Below, piece by piece: positions 54,967 to 64,000 of a DNA stretch of 64,000 nt. Position numbers and translations under genes: made by a program. Within the stretch, counting starts at the first letter, position 1. Every line of letters begins with the position of its first letter. The notes under the pieces are model-generated. The model was not told the origin of the DNA. It was given only the letters and a program-made list of their open reading frames with translations, and ran no database searches. Source of the stretch: Burkholderiaceae bacterium (GTDB lineage: Bacteria > Pseudomonadota > Gammaproteobacteria > Burkholderiales > Burkholderiaceae_C); assembly GCA_023150375.1 (NCBI GenBank), contig JAKLLA010000014.1, positions 62,001-126,000 of the forward strand, written 5' to 3'.

Positions 54967-56243
54967 GCCACCACCTCCGTTGCAGCCATGGCATCCAGCC
55001 GCTGCACTTCCGCCAGCAGCGCCGTCACCGTCTCGGCCACCGAGGGCAGCGCCGAGGGCCGCAGCGCCTGCAGCGGCAGCATCACCACGCTGTCGCCGCG
55101 CAGCAGGTGGCCGGCGTGGTCCACGCCTGGCGTGCCCACCGGCAGGAAGACGGTGGCCGACTCATGCCCCAGCGAGGCCGCGAGCGCCGGCGGGCCGAGC
55201 AGGATGCGCGGGCGGTCGCCATCCGGCGGGCGCTGCTCCGGGTACGTGCCCACCCAGAGCAGCAGGTCCACCGCCCGGTCGGCGAGCAGGCGCTCGCAGC
55301 CCAGGCGCAGCCCGTCGTGCTCCAGCCCGCGCGGGCCCACCTGCGTGCGCAGCGGCAGGCCGGACAGCCAGGTGTGCACCGCCTGGGCCGTGGCCGCACC
55401 GCCCGAGCCGCCGAGCGGAAAGCCGGCGGCCCGGCCAGTGAGGTTCAGCCGGCCGATCAGGCCCTGCAGCCGCTCGATCACCAGCCCCGCATGGACGCCG
55501 AGCTGGCCCGGCTCCCACACCAGCACGGCGTAGCGGGCCGCCTTCAGCCGCTCGGCCAGTGCGCACAGCCGCTCGTCCGGGCAGCGCGCCGGCCGCGTCA
55601 GCGCCAGGTGCAGCAGCGCGGCGGTGGCCGGCAGGTCCTGGTCAGGGGGCAGCCACTCGATGTCGGTGGTCTGCCCTTCGACCGTGATCGAGCGCGGCGG
55701 ATCCACGCCGTCGCCCAGTACCACGATGGCGGGCGGCACGTCGCGACCAGCCAGCAGCCGCTCGAACAGCCGCGGCGCGCGCTCGGCCGGCCAGCTGCCG
55801 ATGCAGACGATCAGGTCGGCGTGGCGGCGCACCTCCGCCAGCGTGGCGGTGTAGCCGCCGCGGTCCTGCTGGGCGCGCAGGGCCTGGGCCAGCGGCTCGC
55901 CCGCGGTCACATCGCTGATGGCACCCACGCGGCAGGCCAGCGGGTAGAGCGCGCGGGCCGCTGCCATGTCCGCTCCCCAGCCCGCCAGCAGCGGCTGGCG
56001 GGCGGTGTGCAGCCACTCGGCCGCCACGCGCAGGGCCTGCTCGCGCGGCACGGGCAGGCCGTGCAGACGGGCCGGTACGGCGGGCGATGGGGCGGACCCG
56101 ATGCCGGCGGCCGAAGCGGCCAGGCCGGCCTCGGCCCGGGCGCAGCCGGGTGCCGCAGCGCTGCGGTCGTCGCAGAGCAGCGGGCAGAAGGGGCAGGTCC
56201 AGACGGGCGGCGCCCGATCGGCAACACGTGTCTCGGCGGTCAT
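54963..56243 (-). CDS. fhcB: formyltransferase/hydrolase complex subunit B
   Basis: 426 residues from ATG 56243 (30 bases further upstream lies another ATG). It is the bacterial version of FmdB/FwdB, with VWTCPFCPLLCDD near the start, LHTARQPLLAGWGADM, IVCIGSWPAERAP, and LPVGTPGVDHAGHLLRGDSVVML at the end. The archaeal redox activity is not expected in bacteria, where this subunit is structural; a Cys pattern CxxCxxxC, however, remains at residues about 17-24. First gene of the coupled fhcB-A-D-C run. Confidence 0.93.
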   Translation of the reverse strand: MTAETRVADRAPPVWTCPFCPLLCDDRSAAAPGCARAEAGLAASAAGIGSAPSPAVPARLHGLPVPREQALRVAAEWLHTARQPLLAGWGADMAAARALYPLACRVGAISDVTAGEPLAQALRAQQDRGGYTATLAEVRRHADLIVCIGSWPAERAPRLFERLLAGRDVPPAIVVLGDGVDPPRSITVEGQTTDIEWLPPDQDLPATAALLHLALTRPARCPDERLCALAERLKAARYAVLVWEPGQLGVHAGLVIERLQGLIGRLNLTGRAAGFPLGGSGGAATAQAVHTWLSGLPLRTQVGPRGLEHDGLRLGCERLLADRAVDLLLWVGTYPEQRPPDGDRPRILLGPPALAASLGHESATVFLPVGTPGVDHAGHLLRGDSVVMLPLQALRPSALPSVAETVTALLAEVQRLDAMAATEVVA

Positions 56244-56491
56244 GACCGCGCTGGGAGGCAAAGCACGTGCCACCGCGCGGCCCGGGCATGGTGGCGGGGG
56301 CGGCGCACCGCCACGGAGACAGGCTGTGCACCCGAGACCCCCCGGCCGGCCGGCCGGGCGTCACAGAGTGTGGCGTCGGCGGCGCGGCCCCGCCGTCCGC
56401 AGCGTGGCACGAAACCTGAAAGACCGGCGCCATGTCCTTCTCCCGTTCGCGCTCCGCGGGCCCGTCCGGCTGCCCGGCCCGCCTCCTTGCA
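56244..56491 (-). promoter_or_regulatory. intergenic leader of the fhcBADC-fae-pabBC run
   Basis: 248 bases between the HisA-like gene and fhcB on the same strand. Contains four CCGG tetranucleotides in a row (56342-56357), able to fold on themselves. No coding frame with recognisable product and no clear promoter hexamers were found. It may hold the fhc promoter. Confidence 0.4.
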
Positions 56492-57232
56492 TCAGCGGCC
56501 GGCCAGCCGCCCCTCGTGCAGGGCACTCGCCACCAGCCAGCCGCAGGCGCCGGTGGTGGCGGCGGCCTGCAGGTCGGCCGCATCGCGGATGCCGCCCGAG
56601 CCGATGAACTGCTTCTCCGGGGCGAGCGCCCGCAGCGCCGCCAGGGTGTCGAGGTCCGGGCCGGCGGCGCTTCCGACGCGCTCGAGGGTCATCACGATCA
56701 CCTGCGCGGGCCAGAGGTCCGGGCGCTGCCAGGCGCCCGCCGCGTCCAGGGTGCGTCCGTCGCGGCGGTCCAGCGACAGCAGCGCCCGCCGGCCCAGCGC
56801 GTCCTGCGGATCGAAGCAATGGGCCAGCGCAGCCGGGTCGCGCAGCGCCTCGCTGGCGAAGACCGGGTCGAGGGCGGTGGCGGCCGCGCCCAACTGCTGC
56901 CAGAGCGTGTGGGCAGCGTCCCGGTCGGGCCAGCCGGCATCGAGCCAGAGGCGCAGACCGGGGTGCTCGGCCCGCAGCGCTTCGACCAGGCGCTGCAGCA
57001 GCGCCGTCTGCACCGGGCCGCCCTGCAGCGCGTCCAGGTCGGCCAGGTAGAGCCGCGTGCTGCCGCTGTGCTGCAGCAGTGCCTGCGCCAGGCGCAGCGG
57101 GTCGCTGCCCGGCGCCAGGCGCGACTGGATCGGTGCGTAGCGCTCGCGCTGGCCGCGCCGCGCGTGCACGACCTGACCGCCGCGCAGGTCGAGCACCGGG
57201 ATCACGGCCAGGGGCGAGGCGGGGAGGGACAT
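56492..57232 (-). CDS. HisA/HisF-related TIM-barrel protein of the C1 cluster
   Basis: 246 residues from ATG 57232 with the HisA-like opening AVIPVLDLRGGQVVHARRG and YLADLDALQGG, then WLDAGWPDRDAA and QFIGSGGIRDAADLQ. It lacks the usual his-operon context and lies amid methanofuran/methanopterin genes; HisA-like proteins of this type recur in bacterial H4MPT clusters. A role in cofactor biosynthesis is inferred from position; histidine biosynthesis itself is unlikely. Confidence 0.85.
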   Translation of the reverse strand: MSLPASPLAVIPVLDLRGGQVVHARRGQRERYAPIQSRLAPGSDPLRLAQALLQHSGSTRLYLADLDALQGGPVQTALLQRLVEALRAEHPGLRLWLDAGWPDRDAAHTLWQQLGAAATALDPVFASEALRDPAALAHCFDPQDALGRRALLSLDRRDGRTLDAAGAWQRPDLWPAQVIVMTLERVGSAAGPDLDTLAALRALAPEKQFIGSGGIRDAADLQAAATTGACGWLVASALHEGRLAGR

Positions 57233-57288
57233 CGGGAGCATCGGATGGGACGCCGGCCGGCGACGGGCCGGTACGCGGGGAGGGAACG

Positions 57289-58306
57289 ATGACGCGGGTG
57301 CTGCTGCTCGAATACGTCACCGCCGGCGGCCTGCACGGCGACCCGGCCGAGGCCGAGCTGCTGCCGATGGGCCGGGCGATGCGCGACGCGATGATGCACG
57401 ATCTGCTCGCCCTGCCGGCGCAGCGCCTCGGCCGGCTGGGCGTGGTCGGCACGGCCGCGGCGCTGCCCAGCGCGGCCGACCCGCGGCTGCTGGGCCTGCG
57501 ACCGGATCCCGGCGAGGCGCCGCTGGACTTCCTGGCCCGACAGCGCGGCCACTGGGACGCCGTCTGGGCGGTGGCGCCGGAAACCGGCGGCCTGCTGGCG
57601 CAGTGCCAGGCCCTGGCGGCCCCGGCGGTGTGGCTGGGCAGCGATGCGCCGACCCAGTGGCTGTGCGCCTCCAAGACCCGCACGCTGGCCGCGCTGGCCC
57701 GCCAGGGCCTGGCCACGCCGCTGGAGGCGGCCTGGGTGGCCTCGGCGCAGCGCTGGGTGGTCAAGCCCGACGACGGTGCGGGTGCGGTGGACACGCAGGT
57801 CTTCACCCGGCTGGCCGAGGCCCGGCAGGCGCTGCAGCGCCGTCGGGCCGCTGGCGAAGCCGCCCTGCTGCAGCCCTGGGTGGAGGGCGAGGCGATGAGC
57901 CTGTCGCTGCTGGCCCGCGAACCGCGGGGCCCGCAGGGCGCTCTGTCGCCGCAGGAGCCGGCGGTCGACTGGCTGGCCTGGAACCGCCAGTGCCTGCAGC
58001 TGGCGCCGGACGGCCGCCTGTCCTTCGAGGGCGTGCAGCGGCTCGACCCGGGCGGCGGCGATCCGCGCCGCCCGCGCCTGCAGGCGCTGGCCGCGGCGCT
58101 GCGGCGGGCGCTGCCGGGCCTGCGCGGCTTCGTCGGCGTGGACTTCGTCTGGCATCCGCAGGCCGGGCCGGTGGTGATCGAGGTCAACGCCCGGGTGACC
58201 TGTGCCTATGTCGGGCTGTCGCAGGCCCTGGGGCGCAACCTGGCCGGCGAGGTCCTGGCGCAGGCGCTGCGGCCGTTACGGGATCCGCTGGCGCGCGAGG
58301 TGCTGC

Positions 58307-58314
<8 letters not shown>
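57289..58314 (+). CDS. ATP-grasp ligase, MfnD-like
   Basis: 341 residues. ATP-grasp features are VASAQRWVVKPDDGAGAVDT, LLQPWVEGEAMSLSLL and GFVGVDFVWHPQAGPVVIEVNARVTCAYVG with metal-binding Glu/Asn. It resembles MfnD, the tyramine-glutamate ligase of archaeal methanofuran synthesis; in bacteria methylofuran carries tyrosine rather than tyramine, so the bacterial enzyme should use tyrosine. First gene of a three-gene + strand set with coupling to the next gene (8-base overlap). Confidence 0.85.
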
Positions 58315-59454
<1,140 letters not shown>

Positions 59455-59455
<1 letters not shown>

Positions 59456-60081
59456 TGTGGGTGGTCAAGCTGGGCGGGAGCCTGTGCAGCGATCCCGCGC
59501 TGCCGAGATGGCTGGAGCTGCTGACACAGCTGGGCGGGGGGCGGGTCGCGGTCGTCTGCGGTGGCGGCACGCTGGCCGACGAGGTGCGTGCCTTGCAGTC
59601 GCGCTGGGCCTTCGACGACCTGGCCGCTCACAACATGGCCGTGCTGGCCATGGTGCAGAACGGCTACCTGCTGCGCGGCCTGGCGCCGCAGCTGCAGCTG
59701 GCCGCGCGCGAGTCGGAGATCGCCCCGCTGCTGCGCCGCGGCGGTACGGTGCTGTGGATGCCGCTGGCGCTGCTGCGCGAGCAGCCCGACGCCACCACCT
59801 GCTGGGACGTGACCAGCGACAGCATCGCGCTGGGCCTGGCGCGCCGGCTGCACGCCGAGCGGCTGGTGGTGGTCAAGCGCTGCCGCGTGGCGTCCTGGCG
59901 CGCGGTCGAGGAGCTGGTGGCCGACGGCGTGCTGGACGCGGCCTTTGCCCACGGGGCGCGGCAGGCCGGGCTGCCGATCGACCTGCTCGGCGGCGACGAG
60001 TTCGACGCGCTGCGCCACCTGCTGCTGCACGGCGACCGGCTGCCGCAGACCGGCGTGCAGCGCCTGGGCGCCGGCCCCTGA
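59455..60081 (+). CDS. amino-acid-kinase-fold protein, MfnE-like
   Basis: 208 residues with WVVKLGGSLCSDPAL, VAVVCGGGTLADEVRAL and TCWDVTSDSIALGLARRL, the nucleotide- and substrate-binding motifs of the amino acid kinase family. Archaeal MfnE phosphorylates aminomethyl-furanmethanol phosphate in methanofuran synthesis; by position this is the bacterial counterpart. It ends 94 bases before the mfnB stop on the other strand. Confidence 0.85.
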
Positions 60082-60125
60082 GATCGTCGGGGCGCCCCGG
60101 GAGCCCGGCTGTCGCCGCAGCCGCC

Positions 60126-60150
60126 GAACGGGGCCGCGGAACGGGGCCGC
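60126..60150. repeat. tandem GAACGGGGCCGC repeat x2
   Basis: Two copies, at 60126-60137 and 60139-60150, in the gap between convergent mfnE-like and mfnB genes. The second copy overlaps a GGGGC...GCCCC inverted repeat, so a hairpin is possible. Confidence 0.6.
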
Positions 60151-60175
60151 AGCGCAGCCCCTGCGCCCGGGCGGG

Positions 60176-60961
60176 TCAGGCGGGCGCGAGACCGGGCGGC
60201 GCGACCACCGGGGCCGCCGCCAGCGCCCGCAGCAGGGCGTGCAGCCGCCGCACCTCGAGCTGGCCGCGCCGGTCACCGGCGCAGACCGCGGAGCGAAAGC
60301 CCGCGAAGTCCGGCTGCAGCCGCTGCAGCGTCGGCAGGTCCTCCTGCCGCAGCGCGCCGGCCAGCCCGGTGCACAGGCCCCGGCGCCGCGCCTGCGCGAG
60401 CAGCGGCTGCAGCCGGTCCGGGTCGATGCACTGCAGCAGGCTGCCGGCCGACTTGTCGGCGGTGTCGAGCATCACGGCCGTGAAATCCTTGTCCAGGCAG
60501 CGCTGCCAGAGCGCCTCCGGCAGGCCGGCGTCGGCCAGCAGCACCGGCACCAGCGGCAGACCTTCGCGCGCCAGCCGCCCCAGCGCCTGCACCAGCGCCG
60601 CGGCGGCCGGCCCGGGCACGACGCCCACCTTGACCGCATCGACCCCGCTGGCCGCGACCTGGCGCACGCGCGCCTCGATGGCGTCGAGCGCCTCGGCCGG
60701 CCAGTCGCCGATCGTGGCGCTGACCGGCGTGGCCGGGGCGCGCACGCGCAGGGCGGCCACGATGGCCGCGATGCGCCGCGGGTCCAGCCCGCCGAGGGCG
60801 CCCTCGGCAGGCTCCTTCAGATCCACCAGGGCCACCCCCGCCGCTGCAGCCAGGCGGGCCTCGTCGAGGTCGCGCACGCTCACCAGCGCGCGCGGGGCGG
60901 GACCGCCCAGCGCGGCGCGCAGACGGTCACCGCCGGGCGCGGCGGCCACGGCGCCGTTCAT
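60176..60961 (-). CDS. mfnB: (5-formylfuran-3-yl)methyl phosphate synthase
   Basis: 261 residues (ATG 60961). MfnB makes the furan precursor of methanofuran from two glyceraldehyde 3-phosphates. Family motifs: ALVSVRDLDEARLAAAAGVALVDLKEPAEGALGG (Lys 49), DAVKVGVVPG (Lys 111) and FTAVMLDTADKSAGSL (Lys 170), the last being the Schiff-base candidate region. Overlaps the DUF447 gene start-to-stop by 4 bases. Confidence 0.93.
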   Translation of the reverse strand: MNGAVAAAPGGDRLRAALGGPAPRALVSVRDLDEARLAAAAGVALVDLKEPAEGALGGLDPRRIAAIVAALRVRAPATPVSATIGDWPAEALDAIEARVRQVAASGVDAVKVGVVPGPAAAALVQALGRLAREGLPLVPVLLADAGLPEALWQRCLDKDFTAVMLDTADKSAGSLLQCIDPDRLQPLLAQARRRGLCTGLAGALRQEDLPTLQRLQPDFAGFRSAVCAGDRRGQLEVRRLHALLRALAAAPVVAPPGLAPA

Positions 60962-61587
60962 GCCGCCAGCTCCTGCCGGCTGCGGTGCCGCTGCACCGCC
61001 TCGCACAGCCAGCCCCAGGCCTCGTGTTCAGCGGCCGAGGCGGTGCGGTCCACCGCGTTCTGGCCGATCGCCATCTCCTGCTCGATGCGCGCCAGCGGCA
61101 GCAGGTGCAGCCGGCTGACCAGCACGGCGGCCTCGATCACCGCCGCCTGGGCCCGGTTCAGCCCGGGGAAGGGGGCGTGCGTGACGTCCTCCAGCACGTC
61201 CAGCGTCAGCACCGGGCGCTGGGCATCGTCCTGCACCTCGGCCAGCTGCAGCACCAGGTGGCGCAGGGCGCAGGCCAGGCGGTGTCCGCGGCCGGCGCCG
61301 GCCCCCGGCGGTGCGGCGCCCGTGGCCTGCGGAGCGTGCGCGCCCAGGGCCACCGTGGGCCAGTCGCGCCGGCCGGTCACGCAGCCGGCGAAGACCCGGG
61401 TGTCGGTGACGATGTTGAGCACGCCGTGGCGGGTGGCCAGCAGGTTGTCCAGCGTGGTCGAGGGCCGGAAGGGCATCACCACGACCTGCCGGCCGCGGTA
61501 GCGCACGCCCATGGGCGCCAGGTGCAGGCGGCCCTCGGGCGACTCGGTGGCGAGCACCACCTCGAAGATCACGTCAGCGGGGTCCAT
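60958..61587 (-). CDS. DUF447 family flavin-fold protein of the C1 cluster
   Basis: 209 residues from ATG 61587 with the DUF447 features VIFEVVLATESPEGRLHLAPMGV, FRPSTTLDNLLATRHGVLNIVTDTRVFAG and FPGLNRAQAAVIEAAVLVSRLHLLP. The family has a flavin-reductase-like split barrel and is found almost only with H4MPT genes in bacteria. Its biochemical step is unknown. Its start overlaps the DHPS-like gene by 14 bases. Confidence 0.88.
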   Translation of the reverse strand: MDPADVIFEVVLATESPEGRLHLAPMGVRYRGRQVVVMPFRPSTTLDNLLATRHGVLNIVTDTRVFAGCVTGRRDWPTVALGAHAPQATGAAPPGAGAGRGHRLACALRHLVLQLAEVQDDAQRPVLTLDVLEDVTHAPFPGLNRAQAAVIEAAVLVSRLHLLPLARIEQEMAIGQNAVDRTASAAEHEAWGWLCEAVQRHRSRQELAA

Positions 61588-63064
61588 GCGACGGCCCTCC
61601 TTCGGCCGCAGGCGGGGGGACTTCGGCGGGGGTGGGTGCCGCCGGAGAGGCCGGCGCAGCGCCGCGGCGGGGCTTCGTGGTCGCCGGGGCACAGGCCGCG
61701 GCGGCGGCATCGGCGGCGGCCACGCCCCAGTCCAGCGGCTGGTCCTGCACGTAGCGCTTGCCGAGCTGCCAGGCGATCTCGGCGCGGGCCAGCTCCACGC
61801 CCATGTAGAAGGCATGGCCGGCGTCGTCCTGCAGGCCCAGCTGCGGCCAGAGCGTGAAGGGGTCGCGGGCGTGGTGCAGGCCGTCGCGGTTGTAGACGTG
61901 CAGGCCGTCGGCGGCCACCTGGATGCGGAAGTTGGGGTCGCGCACCTGCGCCGCGGTGGCGGCGATCTCCGCGGGCGTGTCGGGCCAGGGCTGCTTCGCG
62001 TGCACCGTCATCAGGCCGTCGTGCAGGCCCTTGGGCAGGGTCCGCAGCTGCACCGCGGCGTGCATGATGCGCCGCGCCAGATCGGCCTCGCGCACCGCGT
62101 GGCGGGCGTGCGCGCTGACCTGGGTGGTCAGGATCGCGGCCACGTCCAGCTCGGCGGCCAGGCCGAGCAGCAGGGCGTTGAGGCCGCTGGTGTCGGCCTC
62201 GGTCAGCTCGGTGACGTTGCCCACGCCCATCAGGATCGGTGCGTCGGGAAAGGCATCGCGCAGGCGCTGGTAGCGCACGATCGAGCGCGCCAGCCCGAAG
62301 GGCAGGGGGTCGAGGATGGGGTCGGCCAGGAAGGGCCGGCCGCGCCGCTGCATCTCGCGGATGCTGGCGTGCAGGCCGGCCTCGTCGCCCGGCTCGCGGC
62401 CGATCAGCACCGGCGTGCAGCCCTCGGGCAACGTGTCGGCGATCCACAGCAGCCCGGGCGGCAGGCTGAGCAACACGTCGGCCCCGGCCTGCGCTCCGGC
62501 CAGCAGCTCCTCGGCCACCAGGCTGTCGACGCTGACGCGGTACCCCGCCGCCTTCAGCGTGCGCACGCTCTCGGCCAGATGCGGGAAGGGCGTGGCGGGC
62601 AGGCTGCCCAGGTCGATCACGTCGGCCCCGTCGGCGGCCAGCGCGGCGGCGCGCGAGACGATCTGCGCCACCGTCAGCTGCGGCGCCTCGACGATCTCGG
62701 CAAAGATCTGCGTGCGGTACGCGCTCAGGTCCACCGGCCGGGCGGCGCGGCGGAAGTGGGCCGGCAGGTCCTTGAGTTCCTCGGGGCCGCGCTCGACCGG
62801 GATGCCGTAGTGCGCCGACAGGGCCGCGAGGTCGCCCTGGCAGCGCCCGGGCACGATCAGGCGGGTGACCGGCGCACTGCTGCGGATCGGCGCCGGCACG
62901 CGGCGGCGGATCAGCTCGGCGGTCATCAGCGCGGCCACCTGCAGGCCGATCTCGCGCACCTCCCAGGTGAAGGGCCGCTCGCCCTGGACCGTCTCCAGGC
63001 CTTCGAGCACCCGGCGCAGCGCCGGCTCGGCCAGCCGGCCGGTCAGGAAGACGAGGTGATCCAC
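61574..63064 (-). CDS. DHPS-like DUF6513 protein of the C1 cluster
   Basis: 496 residues from GTG 63064, chosen since homology begins VDHLVFLTGRLAEPALRRVL. The N-terminal DUF6513 part is followed by a dihydropteroate-synthase-like TIM barrel: GADVIDLGSLPATPFPHL, YRVSVDSLVAEELL, RPFLADPILDPLPFGLA, ILMGVGNVTELTEADTSG. It probably joins the pterin to an arylamine-type precursor in methanopterin synthesis; this is inferred from family and location. The C-terminal 50 residues are Ala/Pro-rich. Confidence 0.88.
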   Translation of the reverse strand: MDHLVFLTGRLAEPALRRVLEGLETVQGERPFTWEVREIGLQVAALMTAELIRRRVPAPIRSSAPVTRLIVPGRCQGDLAALSAHYGIPVERGPEELKDLPAHFRRAARPVDLSAYRTQIFAEIVEAPQLTVAQIVSRAAALAADGADVIDLGSLPATPFPHLAESVRTLKAAGYRVSVDSLVAEELLAGAQAGADVLLSLPPGLLWIADTLPEGCTPVLIGREPGDEAGLHASIREMQRRGRPFLADPILDPLPFGLARSIVRYQRLRDAFPDAPILMGVGNVTELTEADTSGLNALLLGLAAELDVAAILTTQVSAHARHAVREADLARRIMHAAVQLRTLPKGLHDGLMTVHAKQPWPDTPAEIAATAAQVRDPNFRIQVAADGLHVYNRDGLHHARDPFTLWPQLGLQDDAGHAFYMGVELARAEIAWQLGKRYVQDQPLDWGVAAADAAAAACAPATTKPRRGAAPASPAAPTPAEVPPPAAEGGPSHGPR

Positions 63065-63702
63065 GACAGGGCCAGTTCCTGCAGGCGCTGCGTGAGCGCG
63101 GCCTCGAGTTCGGCCAGCGAGGCCACCACGCGCGCGTGGTCGACGCTGCGCAGCCGCTCGACGTTGTCGAGCTCGAGCCGGCGCGGCCGCAGCGTGACCC
63201 AGTCGTGCGGCGCGCGGGTCACCACCACCGGCTCGGTGTCGCAGGCGTAGACGATGCCGGGAATGCCCAGCTTGCCCGCCTGGGCGAACATGTTGGTGGG
63301 CAGCGTGTCCGAGAAGCCGTAGGCGCACTTGGCCACGGTGTTGCTGGTGGCCGGCGCGATCACGACGCTGTGGTAGGCGTCGGTGTAGAGCTGGCCCACC
63401 GGTACGGCGCTGGCGGTCTTGTCGCGCAGCACGCGAAAGCGCGTCTTCAGGCGCTCGAGCGGAATCTCGTAGATGCCCAGCACCTCCTCGGCCGCGGCCG
63501 AGAGGAAGAGGTCCACCTGCGGCAGCCGCTCGGCCAGCGCCAGGCATTCGTGCAGGCCGTGGCCGGATCCGGTGAGGCACCAGGCGAAGCGCGAGCGCGG
63601 TGCGCCGCCGGCCTGCGCCGGATCCTCACTCGCCGTCGGAGGGGTGGGACAGGCGGATGTGCAGTTTGTGGAGTCGGCGGTACAGGGTGTTGCGACTGAC
63701 AT
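63043..63702 (-). CDS. dmrB: dihydromethanopterin reductase-like flavoprotein
   Basis: 219 residues of the FMN-binding flavoprotein fold with RFAWCLTGSGHGLHECLALAERL, VIAPATSNTVAKCAYGFSDTLPTNM and YACDTEPVVVTRAPHDWVTLRPRRLELDNVERL. It matches bacterial DmrB, which reduces dihydromethanopterin to H4MPT. The only plausible start, ATG 63702, lies 77 bases inside the upstream regulator gene; no nearer ATG or GTG in frame precedes the conserved core. It overlaps the DHPS-like gene by 22 bases. Confidence 0.9.
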   Translation of the reverse strand: MSVATPCTADSTNCTSACPTPPTASEDPAQAGGAPRSRFAWCLTGSGHGLHECLALAERLPQVDLFLSAAAEEVLGIYEIPLERLKTRFRVLRDKTASAVPVGQLYTDAYHSVVIAPATSNTVAKCAYGFSDTLPTNMFAQAGKLGIPGIVYACDTEPVVVTRAPHDWVTLRPRRLELDNVERLRSVDHARVVASLAELEAALTQRLQELALSWITSSS

Positions 63703-64000
63703 CGAAGGCCTTGGCGACGCTGCTGACGTTCCAGCGGTGCTGTTCGAGCATCTTCAACAGCATCTGACGCTCGTTCGCCTGGATGGGGTTCAGCTTGAGC
63801 ACCGCCTCGTCGATCTCGTCGCCCGCGGCGGCATGGACCCCGACTGAAGGCAAGTTCGGTGCCGGCTCCAGCGCGGCCGGCTGTGTCGGCGCCGCCAGTG
63901 CCGCGGCCGTGCTGCCGGCCTGCAGCAGCGTCGGCAGGTGCTCGAGGCGGATCGGCTCGCCGTCGGCCAGCGCGCAGGCCGAGCGCAGCACGTGGCGCAG
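63626..64000 (-). CDS. sigma-54-type activator, C-terminal part (cut by window end)
   Basis: The visible part continues off the window edge (frame open to 64000). It starts with LRHVLRSACALADGEPIRLEHLP, the end of an AAA+ sigma-54 interaction domain, and closes with a Fis-type HTH: LLKMLEQHRWNVSSVAKAFDVSRNTLYRRLHKL. So the full gene is an AcoR/NtrC-like activator and probably regulates the neighbouring C1 genes, although direct evidence is lacking. Its 3' end overlaps the dmrB start. Confidence 0.88.
   Translation of the reverse strand: MRHVLRSACALADGEPIRLEHLPTLLQAGSTAAALAAPTQPAALEPAPNLPSVGVHAAAGDEIDEAVLKLNPIQANERQMLLKMLEQHRWNVSSVAKAFDVSRNTLYRRLHKLHIRLSHPSDGE

Noticed and set aside
56244-56491. 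Possible small gene upstream of fhcB (a frame starting MAPVFQVSCHA)
   Set aside because: The frame has a fair RBS but runs on into fhcB in another frame with no homology, so it is treated as leader sequence.

Overview
The window is a 64 kb stretch of a very GC-rich chromosome (about 70 percent by eye). The gene set points to a betaproteobacterium of the order Burkholderiales, probably near the Rubrivivax, Leptothrix, Sphaerotilus and Methylibium group. It has leucine-degradation genes in liu order, a QueF, a riboflavin synthase, a PQQ-linked accessory pair and a large tetrahydromethanopterin/methanofuran C1-transfer cluster, which marks a methylotroph or at least a formaldehyde oxidiser. Coding density is high, many genes overlap by 4 bases (ATGA), and no tRNA, rRNA, insertion sequence or CRISPR array was seen.

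Layout. 1-6.5 kb: leucine/isovalerate operon on the + strand (MCC beta, NTF2-like protein, methylglutaconyl-CoA hydratase, DUF4126 protein, MCC alpha, HMG-CoA lyase). 6.5-10.7 kb: minus-strand housekeeping genes (DnaQ-like exonuclease, thioesterase, DUF1415, riboflavin synthase, ArsC-like protein, QueF). 10.9-15.2 kb: + strand CtpA protease, MoeB/HesA protein, LOG-like protein, arginase. 15.2-21.9 kb: RNA helicase and mixed small genes (zinc ribbon, HicA-like, GNAT, DUF3299), a ModE-like regulator and a TIGR03790 lipoprotein. 22.0-23.2 kb: decayed locus with one intact MaoC-like hydratase between the tail of a Bug-type binding protein and the tail of a PcaB/adenylosuccinate-lyase-like protein. 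23.3-28.9 kb: minus-strand quinoprotein relay genes (MBL-fold protein, SoxYZ-like carrier), a TonB receptor with a cobalamin-riboswitch-like leader, and an EgtB/SenA-like protein with a broken iron site. 29.0-35 kb: CAP lipoprotein, LytTR two-component system, DUF429, MarR, BLUF photoreceptor and FolE. 35.2-42.3 kb: an unknown gene, an MHS transporter, then bcsA and a frameshifted bcsG. 42.4-48.2 kb: a large outer-membrane protease-like protein, aldo/keto reductase, cupin, GNAT and DUF805.

48.3-64 kb is one functional island for H4MPT/methanofuran-linked C1 oxidation. A tightly coupled minus-strand run reads fhcB-fhcA-fhcD-fhcC-fae-pabBC-HAD, headed by a HisA-like gene. A + strand trio (mfnD-like ATP-grasp, mfnF-like, mfnE-like) and a second minus-strand run (dmrB, DHPS-like DUF6513 protein, DUF447 protein, mfnB) supply cofactor biosynthesis. 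A sigma-54-type Fis-domain regulator is cut by the window end. mtdB, mch and the beta-RFAP synthase gene are not in the window.

The observations most worth checking are the paired loss of metal ligands in the EgtB-like and MBL proteins around the cobalamin-riboswitch-like leader, the Fae homologue with Met where the conserved His is expected, the bcsA/bcsG pair lacking bcsB with a +1 frameshift in bcsG, and the BLUF-folE pair beside an intergenic region packed with perfect inverted repeats.
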